From positions 2,790,001-2,854,000 of the forward strand of contig NZ_QUMQ01000001.1 of the NCBI RefSeq assembly GCF_003387075.1: a stretch of 64,000 nucleotides of DNA. The letters are read 5' to 3'. The DNA is from Asanoa ferruginea. GTDB taxonomy: Bacteria > Actinomycetota > Actinomycetes > Mycobacteriales > Micromonosporaceae. Position 1 is the first letter of the stretch; each line of letters opens with the position of its first letter. The notes below the pieces were generated by a model. That model had not been told where the DNA came from and made no database searches. It saw only the letters and a list, made by a program, of their open reading frames with translations. Positions 7,889 to 17,600 of the stretch are shown here, one piece after another. Both the position numbers and the translations under genes were made by a program.

Positions 7889-8881
7889 GTGCCTGCCGTA
7901 CTCGAGATATCGGGTCTGGAGAAGACCTACCAGAGCAGATTCCGGGGCGCCCGCAAGGCCCTCGACGGTTTTGACATGGTCGTCGAGTCAGGGCAGGTGC
8001 ACGGTTTCCTCGGCCCCAACGGCTCGGGCAAGACCACCACGCTGCGCACCCTGCTCGGGTTGATCACACCCAACGGCGGCCAGATGACGCTGCTCGGCGA
8101 GCCGGTCCCGGCCGCGCTGCCGCGGGTCGCCGGCCGGGTCGGCGCGATCGTGGAGAGCCCGCAATTCTTCCCCAACTTCTCCGCGCACGACACGCTCTCG
8201 CTGCTCGCCGACGCCGGCGGGGTGCCCAAGCAGCGGGTCGCCGAGGTGCTCGAGCTGGTCGGCCTGCGCGATCGTGGCAAGGAGCGGGTCAAGACCTACT
8301 CGCTCGGCATGAAGCAGCGGCTCGCCGTCGCGTCGGCCCTGCTCAAGAAGCCCGACCTGCTGATTCTCGACGAGCCCGCCAACGGCCTCGACCCCGGCGG
8401 CATCCGCGAGATGCGCACCCTGATGCGCGGTCTGGCCGAGGCCGGCATGACGGTGCTGCTGTCGAGCCACATCCTCGGCGAGGTCCAGTTGATCTGCGAC
8501 TCGGTCACCATCATCTCGCGCGGCCGGCGGGTGGTGCACGGTCCGGTCTCCGACGTGCTCGCACAGCACGCCGGTGGCGGGGTGACGGTGAGGCTCGAGT
8601 CGCCCGAAGACCTGTCGCACGCCGCCGAGATCCTGATCGCGGCCGGCGCCCGGGTCACGCCGCGACCCGACCATCTGATCGTCGCCAACGTCGAGAAGTC
8701 AGCGTGGGTGACCCGCACCCTCGCGGAGCGGGGTTATTACGTGAGCGAGCTCGCGCCGGTCAAGGTCGACCTGGAGAGCGTCTTCCTGGAGCTGACCCAG
8801 ACCGCGCCGGTCGACGGCGTGGCCCGGCAGGTCGACGATTCCGCGGTGGTCGCGCCGGCTCAGGGCGGGTGGGGCGTGTGA
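7889..8881 (+). CDS. ABC-2 type transporter ATP-binding subunit
   Basis: A 330-residue ATPase. Walker A GPNGSGKTTT, signature YSLGMKQRL, Walker B LLILDEPANGLDP and the switch His in LLSSHI are all present, and a C-terminal extension of about 100 residues is typical of drug or lipid exporters of the DrrA/CcmA type. The GTG start at 7889 follows a GGGGAG site. The stop overlaps the permease start as GTGA, so the two subunits are made together. The exported substrate is unknown. Confidence 0.88.
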   Translation: MPAVLEISGLEKTYQSRFRGARKALDGFDMVVESGQVHGFLGPNGSGKTTTLRTLLGLITPNGGQMTLLGEPVPAALPRVAGRVGAIVESPQFFPNFSAHDTLSLLADAGGVPKQRVAEVLELVGLRDRGKERVKTYSLGMKQRLAVASALLKKPDLLILDEPANGLDPGGIREMRTLMRGLAEAGMTVLLSSHILGEVQLICDSVTIISRGRRVVHGPVSDVLAQHAGGGVTVRLESPEDLSHAAEILIAAGARVTPRPDHLIVANVEKSAWVTRTLAERGYYVSELAPVKVDLESVFLELTQTAPVDGVARQVDDSAVVAPAQGGWGV

Positions 8882-9894
8882 GCCTGCCCAAGGCCGAGGT
8901 GCGCCGGCTGTTCAAGCGCCGGGTCACCCGCATCTTCCTCATTCTCACGCTGCTCGGGCTGGCCATCTTCCCGGTGGCGTTCAGCATCAGCAGCGAGCGC
9001 ACCGGGCCCGACCAGCGGGCCTTCGCGGAGGCGCAGGCGAAGCAGGACTACGAGAACGCCAAGGTCCAGTTCCAGCAGCAGGTCGAGCAGTGCGAGGCGG
9101 AGAAGGCGTCGGGTGCCACCGACACCGACAACCGCTACGGTCCCAACTGCGGCGCCGACTACGGCCCGCGGCCCGAATACTTCGAGCCCGCCAACTACCT
9201 GCCGTTCGAGTTCAACTTCGTTCGTGAGTTCCCGAGTTCGGTGTACGTGTTCTGCGCGATCCTCGCGCTCGTCGCGTTCGTCATCGGCGCGTCGTTCGTC
9301 GGCGCCGAATGGCACACCGGCGGCATGATGAACCTGCTGCTCTGGCGGCCCCGCCGGATCCCGGTGCTGCTCACCAAGCTGGGCGTGCTGCTCGCCACGA
9401 TGCTCGGCCTGACGGTGGTGGTCGGCGCCCTGTGGACGGCGGCGTTCTGGGCCATCGGCCGCTACGACGGCCAGGTCGGCAAGCTCACCTCCGGTGTCTG
9501 GCAGTCGTTCGCGCTGACCGGCGCCCGCGGCGCGGCGGCCGTGCTGCTCGCGGCCACGATCGGGTTCTGCCTGGCGTCGATCGGCCGGCACACCGCGATG
9601 GCGCTCGGCGTCGGCATCGGCGCGGCCGTGGTCAGCGAGATCGGCCTGCGGATCGCGTTCGAGCTCATCCAGGTGCGGTTCGGCGACCGCTTCATCCTGT
9701 CCACCTACTTGATCGCCTGGTTCGACAAGAAGTTCACGCTCTACGACTATCGCGCGTGCGACTTCGCCCAGGGCGTCTGCAATCCGGGCGAGCTGGTCAT
9801 CACGTGGCAACAGTCCGGGGTGCTGTTCGCGATCATCCTCGTGCTGGGGCTGGGCGGCGCTCTCTGGTCGATGCGGAGGCGCGACGTCGTCTGA
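8878..9894 (+). CDS. ABC-2 type transporter permease subunit
   Basis: A 338-residue membrane protein. A first membrane segment (LILTLLGLAIFPVAF) is followed by an external loop of about 90 residues with coiled character (repeated QAK and QQQ) and cysteines (VEQCEAEK, YGPNCGADYG), then about five more membrane segments. The GTG at 8878 overlaps the ATPase stop; upstream in-frame sequence belongs to the ATPase gene in another frame. The Cys-containing outer loop could be disulfide-bonded. A second CYDxxxx-like Cys region (RACDFAQGVCNPGE) lies before the last helix. Substrate unknown. Confidence 0.82.
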   Translation: MSLPKAEVRRLFKRRVTRIFLILTLLGLAIFPVAFSISSERTGPDQRAFAEAQAKQDYENAKVQFQQQVEQCEAEKASGATDTDNRYGPNCGADYGPRPEYFEPANYLPFEFNFVREFPSSVYVFCAILALVAFVIGASFVGAEWHTGGMMNLLLWRPRRIPVLLTKLGVLLATMLGLTVVVGALWTAAFWAIGRYDGQVGKLTSGVWQSFALTGARGAAAVLLAATIGFCLASIGRHTAMALGVGIGAAVVSEIGLRIAFELIQVRFGDRFILSTYLIAWFDKKFTLYDYRACDFAQGVCNPGELVITWQQSGVLFAIILVLGLGGALWSMRRRDVV

Positions 9895-9987
9895 CGTCTT
9901 GATCACAGTGAATGAGCGGTGCACGGCATCCTGGCCGCGGTTAGTCTGGTTGGCATCCCCACGTCGCCGCGTGTGTCGAGGAGCGCC

Positions 9988-10299
9988 ATGATGCCGCCCG
10001 CCGCTGACCAGGCAGACACTCACGAAGACGATGAGGTTCCGCAGTCCGATGTGGAGCCATCGGGACCGCCGCCGCTGACCGAGCGCGAGGAGCAGATCCT
10101 CGCGTTCGAGCGCAAGTGGTGGAAGCACGCCGGCTCCAAGGAGCAGGCCATCCGCGACGCGTTCGACCTGTCTTCGACCCGCTACTACCAGTTGCTCAAC
10201 GGGCTGCTCGACAACCCGGCGGCGCTCGCGGCCGACCCCCTCGTGGTCGGCCGCCTGCGCCGCTTGCGCTCGACCCGGGCCCGCTCCCGCCGTCGCTAG
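9988..10299 (+). CDS. DUF3263 family protein
   Basis: A 103-residue protein with an acidic, Pro-rich N-terminus. Its conserved core begins LTEREEQILAFERKWWKHAG and continues through FDLSSTRYYQLLNGLLD to LRRLRSTRARSRRR. This matches the DUF3263 family of short actinobacterial proteins with a helix-turn-helix-like fold. The ATG at 9988 has GAGGAG 6 nt upstream. The last 4 bp overlap the end of the convergent AAA ATPase gene. Function unknown; a DNA-associated role is plausible from the fold and the basic tail. Confidence 0.75.
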   Translation: MMPPAADQADTHEDDEVPQSDVEPSGPPPLTEREEQILAFERKWWKHAGSKEQAIRDAFDLSSTRYYQLLNGLLDNPAALAADPLVVGRLRRLRSTRARSRRR

Positions 10300-12695
10300 T
10301 GCAGTTGGGCGTAGGCCTCCAGGCGCGCGACCTGCACGGGATCGAGTGACGGCCGCACCCGCTGCCGGGCCGCCTCGACGTGCTTCGCGGTGACCGACGT
10401 GGCCTCCAGCGACTCGCGCATCGCGACCAGCGCGGCCTCGCGGATCAGCGCGGCGCAGTCCGCCGCCGAGAAGCCGTCGAGGTCGCGACCCAGCGCGACC
10501 AGGTCGACCTCCGGATCGAGCGGAACGCCGCGGGCGGCCGCCTTGAGGATCTCGCCGCGGGCCGCGCTGTCCGGTGGCGGCACGAAGACCAGCCGCTCCA
10601 GCCGGCCGGGCCGCAGCAGCGCCGGGTCGATCAGGTCCGGCCGGTTGGTGGTGCCGATGACCACCACGTCGCGCAGCGTCTCGACGCCGTCGAGTTCGGT
10701 GAGCAGCGCGGCGACCACCCGGTCGGTGGTGCCGCCGTCGGTCGACTGGCCGCGCAGCGGCGCGAGCGCGTCGATCTCGTCGAGGAAGATCAGCGTCGGT
10801 GCCGCCTCGCGGGCCCGGCGGAACAGTTCGCGCACCGCGCGCTCGCTCTCGCCGACCCATTTGTTGAGCAGTTCGGCACCCTTGACCGAGAGCACGTTGG
10901 CCTTGCCGCTGCCGGCCAGCGCGGTGACCAGGAAGGTCTTGCCGCAGCCGGGCGGGCCGTAGAGCAGCACACCGCGCGGCGGCCGCACCCCGAGCCGGGC
11001 GAACGTGTCCGGGTAGGTCAGCGGCCACAGCACCGACTCGGTCAGCACCTCCTTGACCGCGACCAGGTCGCCGACGTCGTCGAGGGTGAGCCCGGAAAGC
11101 TCCAGTGTGGACGCCTGCATCGAGGTCGGCCGGACCGCCTCGCGCGCCGCGGCGAAGTCGGCCGCCGAGACCACCGGCGCCTCCGCTTCGCGTTGCCGCA
11201 GTGCCGCGCGCACACCGGCCTCGCGCACGAGCGCGGCCAGGTCGGCGGCGACGAATCCGGGCGTACGCGCGGCGACGTCGTCGAGCTGCACGTCCGGCGC
11301 CAGCGGGGTGGATCGGGTGAGCACGGTGAGCTGCTCGCGGCGCATCGCCTGGTCGGGCAGCGGCACCGAGATCTCCATCGAGAGCAGGTCGGGCGCGCGC
11401 AGGGCGGGGTCGATCTCCTCGGGCCGGCTGCTCGTGCAGACGACCGCGGCGCCGGCGTTGACCAGGGCCGAGAGCACCTGCCGGAAGACGGTGGCCAGTG
11501 GGCCCGGGTTCTCTCGCGGCGCGAGCGCGTCAACGTCGGTGATCAGCACGACCGTTGGCGGGTCGACGGACCGCTCGGCGACCAGCGCCCGCAGCCGGGC
11601 GGCGGCCGCGTCGTTGGTCAGCGCGGCGATCTCCGGCGCCCAGAGGGGCAACACCCGGGCACCAACGGCGGCGGCGACGGCGCGTACGAGGTCGGACTTG
11701 CCGGATCCCGCGGACCCGGTGACCAGCACACCCAACGACACGGTGGTGGCCAACCGCCGCAGCACGTCGCGGTGATGGAAGCCGAGGTCGAGCAGCTCGG
11801 TGAGCTGCTGCGCCTGGTTGCGCAGGCCCGGCAGGTCGTCGACGCTGGGCGCGCCCTCGTCGACCACCGCCTCGTCGACGACCGACCCCTCGATGATGGT
11901 GCCGTCGATCACGTCCGGGTCGCTCTGCCCAGCTCCGTCGGCGCCCCCCGCCGCGTAGCCTGCGCCTGCGGCGGCATTGCCGCCCGTGTCGGTCCTGCCG
12001 CCCGTCGCATAGCCCGCGCCGGTAGCGGGACCACCGCCTGCACCGGACCTGCCGCCTGCACCGGACCCGCCGCCGGCGGCGGTCGGGCCGACGGCTGTGC
12101 GTACACCTGATGCTTGGGTGATTTGTCCGTTCTCCCAGGCGATTATGGTATCCATGGTGACCAGTGCGGCCTCGGCGGGAGTGACCTCGAGGACCGACAG
12201 CAGCGTGCTGGTCCAGGCGTAGCCGACCCGGTTGGCGAGGCTCTGCCGGGCCGCCGCGACCAGCGAGCGGGCCTCCTCGTCGGGCACCACGTCCTGGGGC
12301 AGCAGCGACACGTCGTCGCCGGTCGAGATGACCTTGCCCAGCAGGGCCAGCCGGAGCATTTCCGGTGACACCGCGGCGACCACACCGGGCGCGCCGCGCA
12401 GCGTGGCCCGGCGGGCCGCGATCACCGGCGTGGGTGTGACGGTGACCTGGGCGCCGTCGCGGACGCCGAGGTTGCCGAGCATCAGGTCGTCGGCGTGCAG
12501 CAGGCCCCGCCCGTCGGTGGGCTCGCCCGGTGCGACGATGCCGGCGGTGCTGCGCCGGCCGGTCAGCCGCACCGGATCGCCCGGGCGCAGGCCGAGGGCG
12601 CTGAGCACCTCGGGGTGCAGCCGGACGACACCGCGCCGGGCGTCGAGGGCCGCTGGGCGCAGGCTCGCGGTCAGGACAAGGTCACGGTCGGCCAC
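10296..12695 (-). CDS. Cdc48/p97-type AAA ATPase with two ATPase modules
   Basis: A 799-residue protein. Residues 1-200 form a Cdc48 N-like double-psi barrel region (LHPEVLSALGLRPGDPVRLTG). Then comes a Gly/Ala-rich low-complexity linker (about 200-260), a first AAA module with GSAGSGKSD as Walker A, and a canonical second module with GPPGCGKT, the LIFLDEIDAL Walker B and an arginine-finger region TNRPDLIDPALLRPGRLER. The first module's Walker B is degenerate (VVLITDVDAL), so the second is probably the main engine. Such proteins unfold or remodel protein complexes. It starts 9 bp after the small gene downstream of the conservon, so it is probably co-transcribed with it. Confidence 0.88.
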   Translation of the reverse strand: MADRDLVLTASLRPAALDARRGVVRLHPEVLSALGLRPGDPVRLTGRRSTAGIVAPGEPTDGRGLLHADDLMLGNLGVRDGAQVTVTPTPVIAARRATLRGAPGVVAAVSPEMLRLALLGKVISTGDDVSLLPQDVVPDEEARSLVAAARQSLANRVGYAWTSTLLSVLEVTPAEAALVTMDTIIAWENGQITQASGVRTAVGPTAAGGGSGAGGRSGAGGGPATGAGYATGGRTDTGGNAAAGAGYAAGGADGAGQSDPDVIDGTIIEGSVVDEAVVDEGAPSVDDLPGLRNQAQQLTELLDLGFHHRDVLRRLATTVSLGVLVTGSAGSGKSDLVRAVAAAVGARVLPLWAPEIAALTNDAAAARLRALVAERSVDPPTVVLITDVDALAPRENPGPLATVFRQVLSALVNAGAAVVCTSSRPEEIDPALRAPDLLSMEISVPLPDQAMRREQLTVLTRSTPLAPDVQLDDVAARTPGFVAADLAALVREAGVRAALRQREAEAPVVSAADFAAAREAVRPTSMQASTLELSGLTLDDVGDLVAVKEVLTESVLWPLTYPDTFARLGVRPPRGVLLYGPPGCGKTFLVTALAGSGKANVLSVKGAELLNKWVGESERAVRELFRRAREAAPTLIFLDEIDALAPLRGQSTDGGTTDRVVAALLTELDGVETLRDVVVIGTTNRPDLIDPALLRPGRLERLVFVPPPDSAARGEILKAAARGVPLDPEVDLVALGRDLDGFSAADCAALIREAALVAMRESLEATSVTAKHVEAARQRVRPSLDPVQVARLEAYAQLH

Positions 12696-12704
12696 CCGCC
12701 GACA

Positions 12705-13022
12705 CTATTCCTGATCCGGGGCCAGCAGGGTTGGGTCCTGGCGGATCAGTTCGGCGAGCTGGGCCGCGGCGTCCTTGACCGGGCCTGGAGAGATCGACAC
12801 CGCGTCGTTGGCCCAGCCGACCAGGAACGCCGTGCTGGCGCCGGCCGACTCGACCGCGACCGTCACCGTGGTGTCCGGATGGTGCTCGACGACCCGGCGA
12901 ACCGCCTCGGCGACCTCAGCCGCCACGGACGTTCGCTTGTTGGCCGCCGCCTCGGCCTTGAGGCGTTCCAACTCCTCCCGCCGCGCCATACGGTCTAGCG
13001 CTTCGCCGAACGCGTCTCTCAC
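12705..13022 (-). CDS. Small hypothetical protein between cvnD and the AAA gene
   Basis: A 105-residue protein I cannot assign. An N-terminal helix rich in Glu/Arg/Lys (DRMARREELERLKAEAA) is followed by an alpha/beta segment (TTVTVAVESAGASTAFLVGW) and a helical C-terminus (VKDAAAQLAELIRQDP). It begins with GTG, 27 bp after the cvnD gene stop, and ends 9 bp before the AAA gene start, so it appears to belong to the conservon operon. Regular codon bias and a clean fit between neighbours support a real gene. Confidence 0.65.
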   Translation of the reverse strand: MRDAFGEALDRMARREELERLKAEAAANKRTSVAAEVAEAVRRVVEHHPDTTVTVAVESAGASTAFLVGWANDAVSISPGPVKDAAAQLAELIRQDPTLLAPDQE

Positions 13023-13049
13023 CCGGACCGACCTCCGTCACAGCCTCGC

Positions 13050-13784
13050 TCACGACCCCCCGCGCTCGCGCAGCGCGCGATCCAACGCCCGGTCGAGGAG
13101 CACGAGCAGGGCGTCGCGGACCGACAGGCGTTGCCGCGCGTCGAAGCGGACCACCGGAACGTGGTCGCCGACCGCGAGCGCCCACCGCACGGCGTTGAGG
13201 TCGTGGGTGAGTTGCCCGTCGAACGCGTTCACGGCCACGACGAACGGCAAATCTGCCCGTTCGAAGTAGTCGATGGCGAAATGACACTCGTCCAAACGGC
13301 CGCTGTCAACCACTACCAGCGCGCCGAGCGCCCCACGGGTGAGGTCGTCCCACATGAAACCGAACCGGGACTGGCCGGGCGTGCCGAACAGATAGAGCTT
13401 CAGGCTGCCGTCGATCGTCACGCAGCCGAAGTCCATCGCCACGGTGGTGGTGGTCTTCGTCGAGTCTGGATGGAGGTCGTCGACGCCGATCGAGGCGGTG
13501 GTCATCTCCGCCTCGGTGGTCAGCGGGGCGATCTCCGAGATCGCGCCGACGGTGGTGGTCTTGCCGACCCCGAAGCCGCCGGCCACCACGATCTTGACGG
13601 GAATCGGCGCGCGGCGGCGCTTCACCGGCGGCCCGACCAGGCGCGCGTCGACGGCCGGCGCGGGTGCGCCGATGTGGTGCCAGCCCACATTGGGCGCGTA
13701 CGCCGACTGCTGCTCACGATGGCGTCCCCCCGCGTCAGGGTCGGTGGTGGTGAGCTGCCACTCAGGAGATCGCACGTAGTCCAC
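13050..13784 (-). CDS. cvnD: Conservon GTPase (CvnD-like)
   Basis: A 244-residue small GTPase of the MglA-like conservon class. P-loop: VVAGGFGVGKTT, around residue 67. The G3 region is DFGCVTIDGSLKLYLFGTPGQ, split by a short insert, and the G4-like site is VNAFD in place of NKxD, a usual deviation for this group. A Pro-rich N-terminal extension of about 55 residues precedes the G domain. The GTG at 13784 overlaps cvnC by 23 bp. In conservons this GTPase is thought to receive signals from the histidine kinase-like protein via the roadblock protein at the membrane, much like a eukaryotic G-protein switch. Confidence 0.88.
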   Translation of the reverse strand: MDYVRSPEWQLTTTDPDAGGRHREQQSAYAPNVGWHHIGAPAPAVDARLVGPPVKRRRAPIPVKIVVAGGFGVGKTTTVGAISEIAPLTTEAEMTTASIGVDDLHPDSTKTTTTVAMDFGCVTIDGSLKLYLFGTPGQSRFGFMWDDLTRGALGALVVVDSGRLDECHFAIDYFERADLPFVVAVNAFDGQLTHDLNAVRWALAVGDHVPVVRFDARQRLSVRDALLVLLDRALDRALRERGGS

Positions 13785-14205
13785 GGATCACCCGCCGAAT
13801 CGTCTCGGGGTCGCGAGGGTCAGCGACATCAAGCGTGTGTACGTCCAGATGGCCGGTCGCCCGAAGGTCTCCGACCAGCACCCGGGTCACCCCGAGGTGC
13901 ATGCGCAACCGGGCCGAGATCTCGGCCACGGAAACCGGTGCGGCGCACAGCGCCACGATCGCGTGCAGTTCGCGCGCGCTGCTCGGCAGGTGGGTGCGTG
14001 GTGGTCCGTCGTGGACGGTCACCTGCGTCTCCATCCCGATGGCGGGGTCGACGCCGACCACCCGCCCGGAGGTGAGCACGAACGGCCGCAGGGCGGCCGA
14101 CGGGTCATCGTCGGGTGGAATTCCGCCACCCTCCCCGCCGGCCAACCCCGCCTTCAGGTACGGGCGTACACCCGTGCCTGGTTCGGGGTCGTGCGCCGGG
14201 ATCAT
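13762..14205 (-). CDS. cvnC: DUF742 conservon protein (CvnC-like)
   Basis: A 147-residue protein of the DUF742 family. The conserved part runs from VRPYLKAGLAGG, here followed by an acidic insert, to SSARELHAIVALCAAPVSVA and AEISARLRMHLGVTRVLVGD, a winged-helix-like segment. It ends in TIRRVIRGLRAI, close to the usual family C-terminus. Its ATG overlaps the cvnB stop as ATGA, and its end overlaps cvnD. The role is unknown in detail; it is always found between the roadblock and GTPase genes. Confidence 0.88.
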   Translation of the reverse strand: MIPAHDPEPGTGVRPYLKAGLAGGEGGGIPPDDDPSAALRPFVLTSGRVVGVDPAIGMETQVTVHDGPPRTHLPSSARELHAIVALCAAPVSVAEISARLRMHLGVTRVLVGDLRATGHLDVHTLDVADPRDPETIRRVIRGLRAIS

Positions 14206-14678
14206 GACTGAACGGAGTTCTTCAGCTCGGCGATCAGGCGGGGGGTCAGCGCGCCACCGGCACGGCTCGCGAACAGGGTCATCTCGTAGGCGAGGGTGCC
14301 CAGGTTGGCCGACCGGTCGGCGATCACGCCGAGCACCGAGCCGCTGCTGATCGAGGTGATCAGCAGGTAGCCGTCGGCCATGTCGACGATGACCCGGTTG
14401 AGGCCGCCCAGCGAATACCAGTTGGCGGCGCCGCCGGCGAGGCTGGTCATGCCGGAGACGATCGCGGCCAGCCGTTCGGCGTTGGCCCGGTCCTTGATCG
14501 CCGACATTGCCATCAGCAGGCCGTCGCTGGAGACCGCGATGGCCTCCACGACGCCCGCGGTGCCCGAGGTGAACGAGTCGAGCAGCCAGTTGAAGGTCTG
14601 CGCCTCCTGGCTGAGCTGGCCGTTGGACACGTCCGCATCAGACCGTTCGATGCTTTCGTGGATGTACGGGCTGGTCAT
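14202..14678 (-). CDS. cvnB: Roadblock/LC7 conservon protein (CvnB-like)
   Basis: A 158-residue protein. FNWLLDSFTSGTAGVVEAIA and VSSDGLLMAMSAI mark the roadblock/LC7 fold, which serves as a GTPase-regulating or scaffold domain; YLLITSISSGSVLGVIAD is its second beta strand pair. An extra N-terminal tail of about 25 residues is Ser/Asp-rich. ATG/TGA overlaps at both ends bind it to cvnA and cvnC. Likely partner of the CvnD GTPase. Confidence 0.9.
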   Translation of the reverse strand: MTSPYIHESIERSDADVSNGQLSQEAQTFNWLLDSFTSGTAGVVEAIAVSSDGLLMAMSAIKDRANAERLAAIVSGMTSLAGGAANWYSLGGLNRVIVDMADGYLLITSISSGSVLGVIADRSANLGTLAYEMTLFASRAGGALTPRLIAELKNSVQS

Positions 14679-17600
14679 CGTGTTCCCTCTTCGTCGCGGA
14701 GGCCGGCACTGATCTGGCGCATCGCCCGTGCCACACCGGATTCGAACTGCTGGACCAGGTCGCGGGCGGCTTCCGGGTCCAGTGGTTGGTCAGACGTCTG
14801 GCGCTCGGTGGAGACGTCTTGATCGTCGAGCGTGGCGCCGGGTTGGCGCCGGCTGAGCGGGCGGCCGGGTGTGGCCGTCGCGGTGCTGCGGCTGGTCGCG
14901 TCGGTTGCCGCCTTGCCGTTGGCCGCGCCGTTGACGGGCACGGGTCGCGCGCCCGGAATGGCACCGCCGCGAACCTGCCGCTCGGCGTAGCGGACCCCCG
15001 CCTCGAACTCTTCGACCAGGGCGCGGGCGGCGGCCGGGTCGGCCGGCGAGGGCGGTGCCGAGGTGGGTGCCGACTCGGCGGTGCCGTCGGTGGGCAGCTT
15101 GGCGCCGGGCACCCGCCGCCGGAGCACGGCCTGGGTCTCCTCGTCGGACAGTTCCGGCTTGGGCTTGTCGGCGGCCTTGGCCGGCTTCGCCAGCTTGGCC
15201 TTGATGGGCGGGATCGGCCGCGCGGCCGCCTTCGCCGGTCGGGTCGGCGGGTTGGGGCGGTCGGCCTGGGTCGGGCGCTGGTTGACCGGCTCGTCGACCT
15301 CACCGGCGATGCGCGGCTGCGGCACGAACGCGTTCCACGGCTGCCCGTTGGCGAGCATCCGGCTGGCCCGGTTGAGCGCGGCCTCGTCGAAGCCGGGCGA
15401 GTTGCCGTTGGGGCGCCGCGTCACCGGTGTCGGACGGCGGCCCGCGGGCGCGTCGTCAGCGGACTCGCTGGCCTCGGGCGCCTCGTCGCCGGGCGGCGCG
15501 GTCGCCGGCGGTTCGGTGCGACCGGGAACCCGCTGCCGGATCGGCCACTCGGGTGCGGCCGTGGCCGGCGGGGGCGGCGTCGCGGCCTTGGTCTCGGCCG
15601 CCGACGGGGCCTGCTGCGGATCCGCGGCACCGGCCGGTGCGGGTGCCGGCCCTACGGCCGGTGCCGCGGATGATCCACCGTGCCCGACGCCGGTGGGGCG
15701 GCGGTCGGGCCGGAACGGGTCGTAGACCGCGGCGGCCGAGCCATCGCCGCCGATCACGGGCGGGCCGGCGGGCGACTGCGGCCGGACCTGCTCGGGCGGG
15801 CTCACCCGGGCCCGGGCGATGGTCGACCGGGGCGGCACCTCGGCGTCGGTGACCAGCTCGCGTTCGTGCACCTCGAGCTCGGCGGTGACGCCGCCACCGG
15901 GCGTGGTGCTCAGCATGACCCGCATGCCGTGCCGGCGGGCCAACCGGCCGACCACGAACAGGCCGAGCACCTCGGTCGGCACCAGGTCGAGCCGTTCGCG
16001 CCGGGCCAGCCGGGCGTTCTCCTCGGCCATCCGCTCGGCGGACATGCCCAGCCCGTGGTCGACCACGAGCAGCCGGATGCCGGGGTCGCTGACCACGCCG
16101 GTGACGGTCACCCGGGTGTGCGGCGGCGAGAACGTGGTCGCGTTCTCCATCAGCTCGGCCAGCACCAGCACCAGGTCGCCGATCATCGACGGCGCGATGC
16201 TGATCTCGGTCGGCACCTTGATGTCGACCCGCAGATAGTCTTCGATCTCACCGAGCGCGAGCCGGATCACGTCGGTGAGCGGCAGCGGCGCGACGTGGCT
16301 GTCGGCGCCGGCCGAGCCGGAGAGCACCACGAGGCTGCTCGCACTGCGCCGCAACCGGCTGGAGATGTGGTCGAGCCGGTAGAGGTGCTGCAACCGGCCC
16401 GGGTCGGCCTCCTGCCGCTCCAGCCGGTCGATCAGCGCGAGTTGGCGGCCGACCAGGTTCTGGGTGCGGCGGCCGACGTGGCCGAACATCTGCGCGACGT
16501 TGCGCCGGCCGGCCACCTGCCGCTCGACCAGCCGGGCGGCGGTCGCCTGGACCCGCTCGAACGCGCGGGCCAGGTCGCCGACCTCGTCGCGGGCACGCAC
16601 GTCGACGGCTTCCAGCCGGACCGGCACCGACGAGTCGAGCTCACCGTCGGCCACCTTGGTCAGCTCGGCCTCGGCGACCTTCGCGACGTCGTCGGCCGAC
16701 TCGGTCAGCCGGGTCAGCGGCCGGACGACGGCACGGGCGACCGCGACGCTGAGCAGCACGACACACAGGAGCAGGAGCAGACAGGCCAAGCCGACGCCGT
16801 ACGCCTCCGTCAGCGCCCGGTTCTGCCGGTCGCTCACCTCGGCCTTGACGTCGGCCACGATCCGTTTCTCGACGAAGGTGCCGAGCGTCATCAGCGATTC
16901 GGCCAGCGGGAAGAGCGTCGGGAGGTTGATGGCGGCCAGCGCCTCCTCCGGGCTCTTGGCTAGCTGGCCGAGGAAGTCGCCGTTGGTGCTGCGCGCGTTG
17001 ACGCCCTGCTGCACCAGGTCGTAGACGCCGTTCTGTTCCGCCGTCGCGTAGGAGCGGAACCGGGCGACGTCTTGCAGCAGGACGGCCATCGTCGGCAACG
17101 ACATGGATGCGACCGCGGTGGGGATCGGGGTCTTCGGGTCCGCGTCGCGCACGGCAGTCAGCAACACGATCTGCGTCGCGACCAGGCTGATCCCCTCGTC
17201 GGAGCGGAGCACCGAGTCGAGCGCCATGACCTGTCGGCCGGCGGGCGTGGTGGTGTCGGCCTTTCCGCGCAGCCCGAGCCCGTCGATCAGCCGCGTTACC
17301 TGCTCACCGAACGTCGCGAGCACCACCACGGGGCGGGCGTCGCCTTTGAGCACTGCGGCCCGGGAGGCGGCCAGCGTGGGCAGCGCGTCCAGCGCGCCCT
17401 GCAGGTCCTTCGGCAGGTCTGAGGTCGCGCGCAGGTCGGCGACGGCGTCGCTGACCTGCGCGCTTTGCAGCACCAGCCGGCTGCGGTCGACGACGCCGTA
17501 GGTGTAGCCGATCGAGAGCATCCGCTCCTGCTGGAGGTTTTGCACCAGCGAGCCGACCTGGCCGGCGATCTCGACGAGGCGGGCGGTGTCGTCGGCCCGC

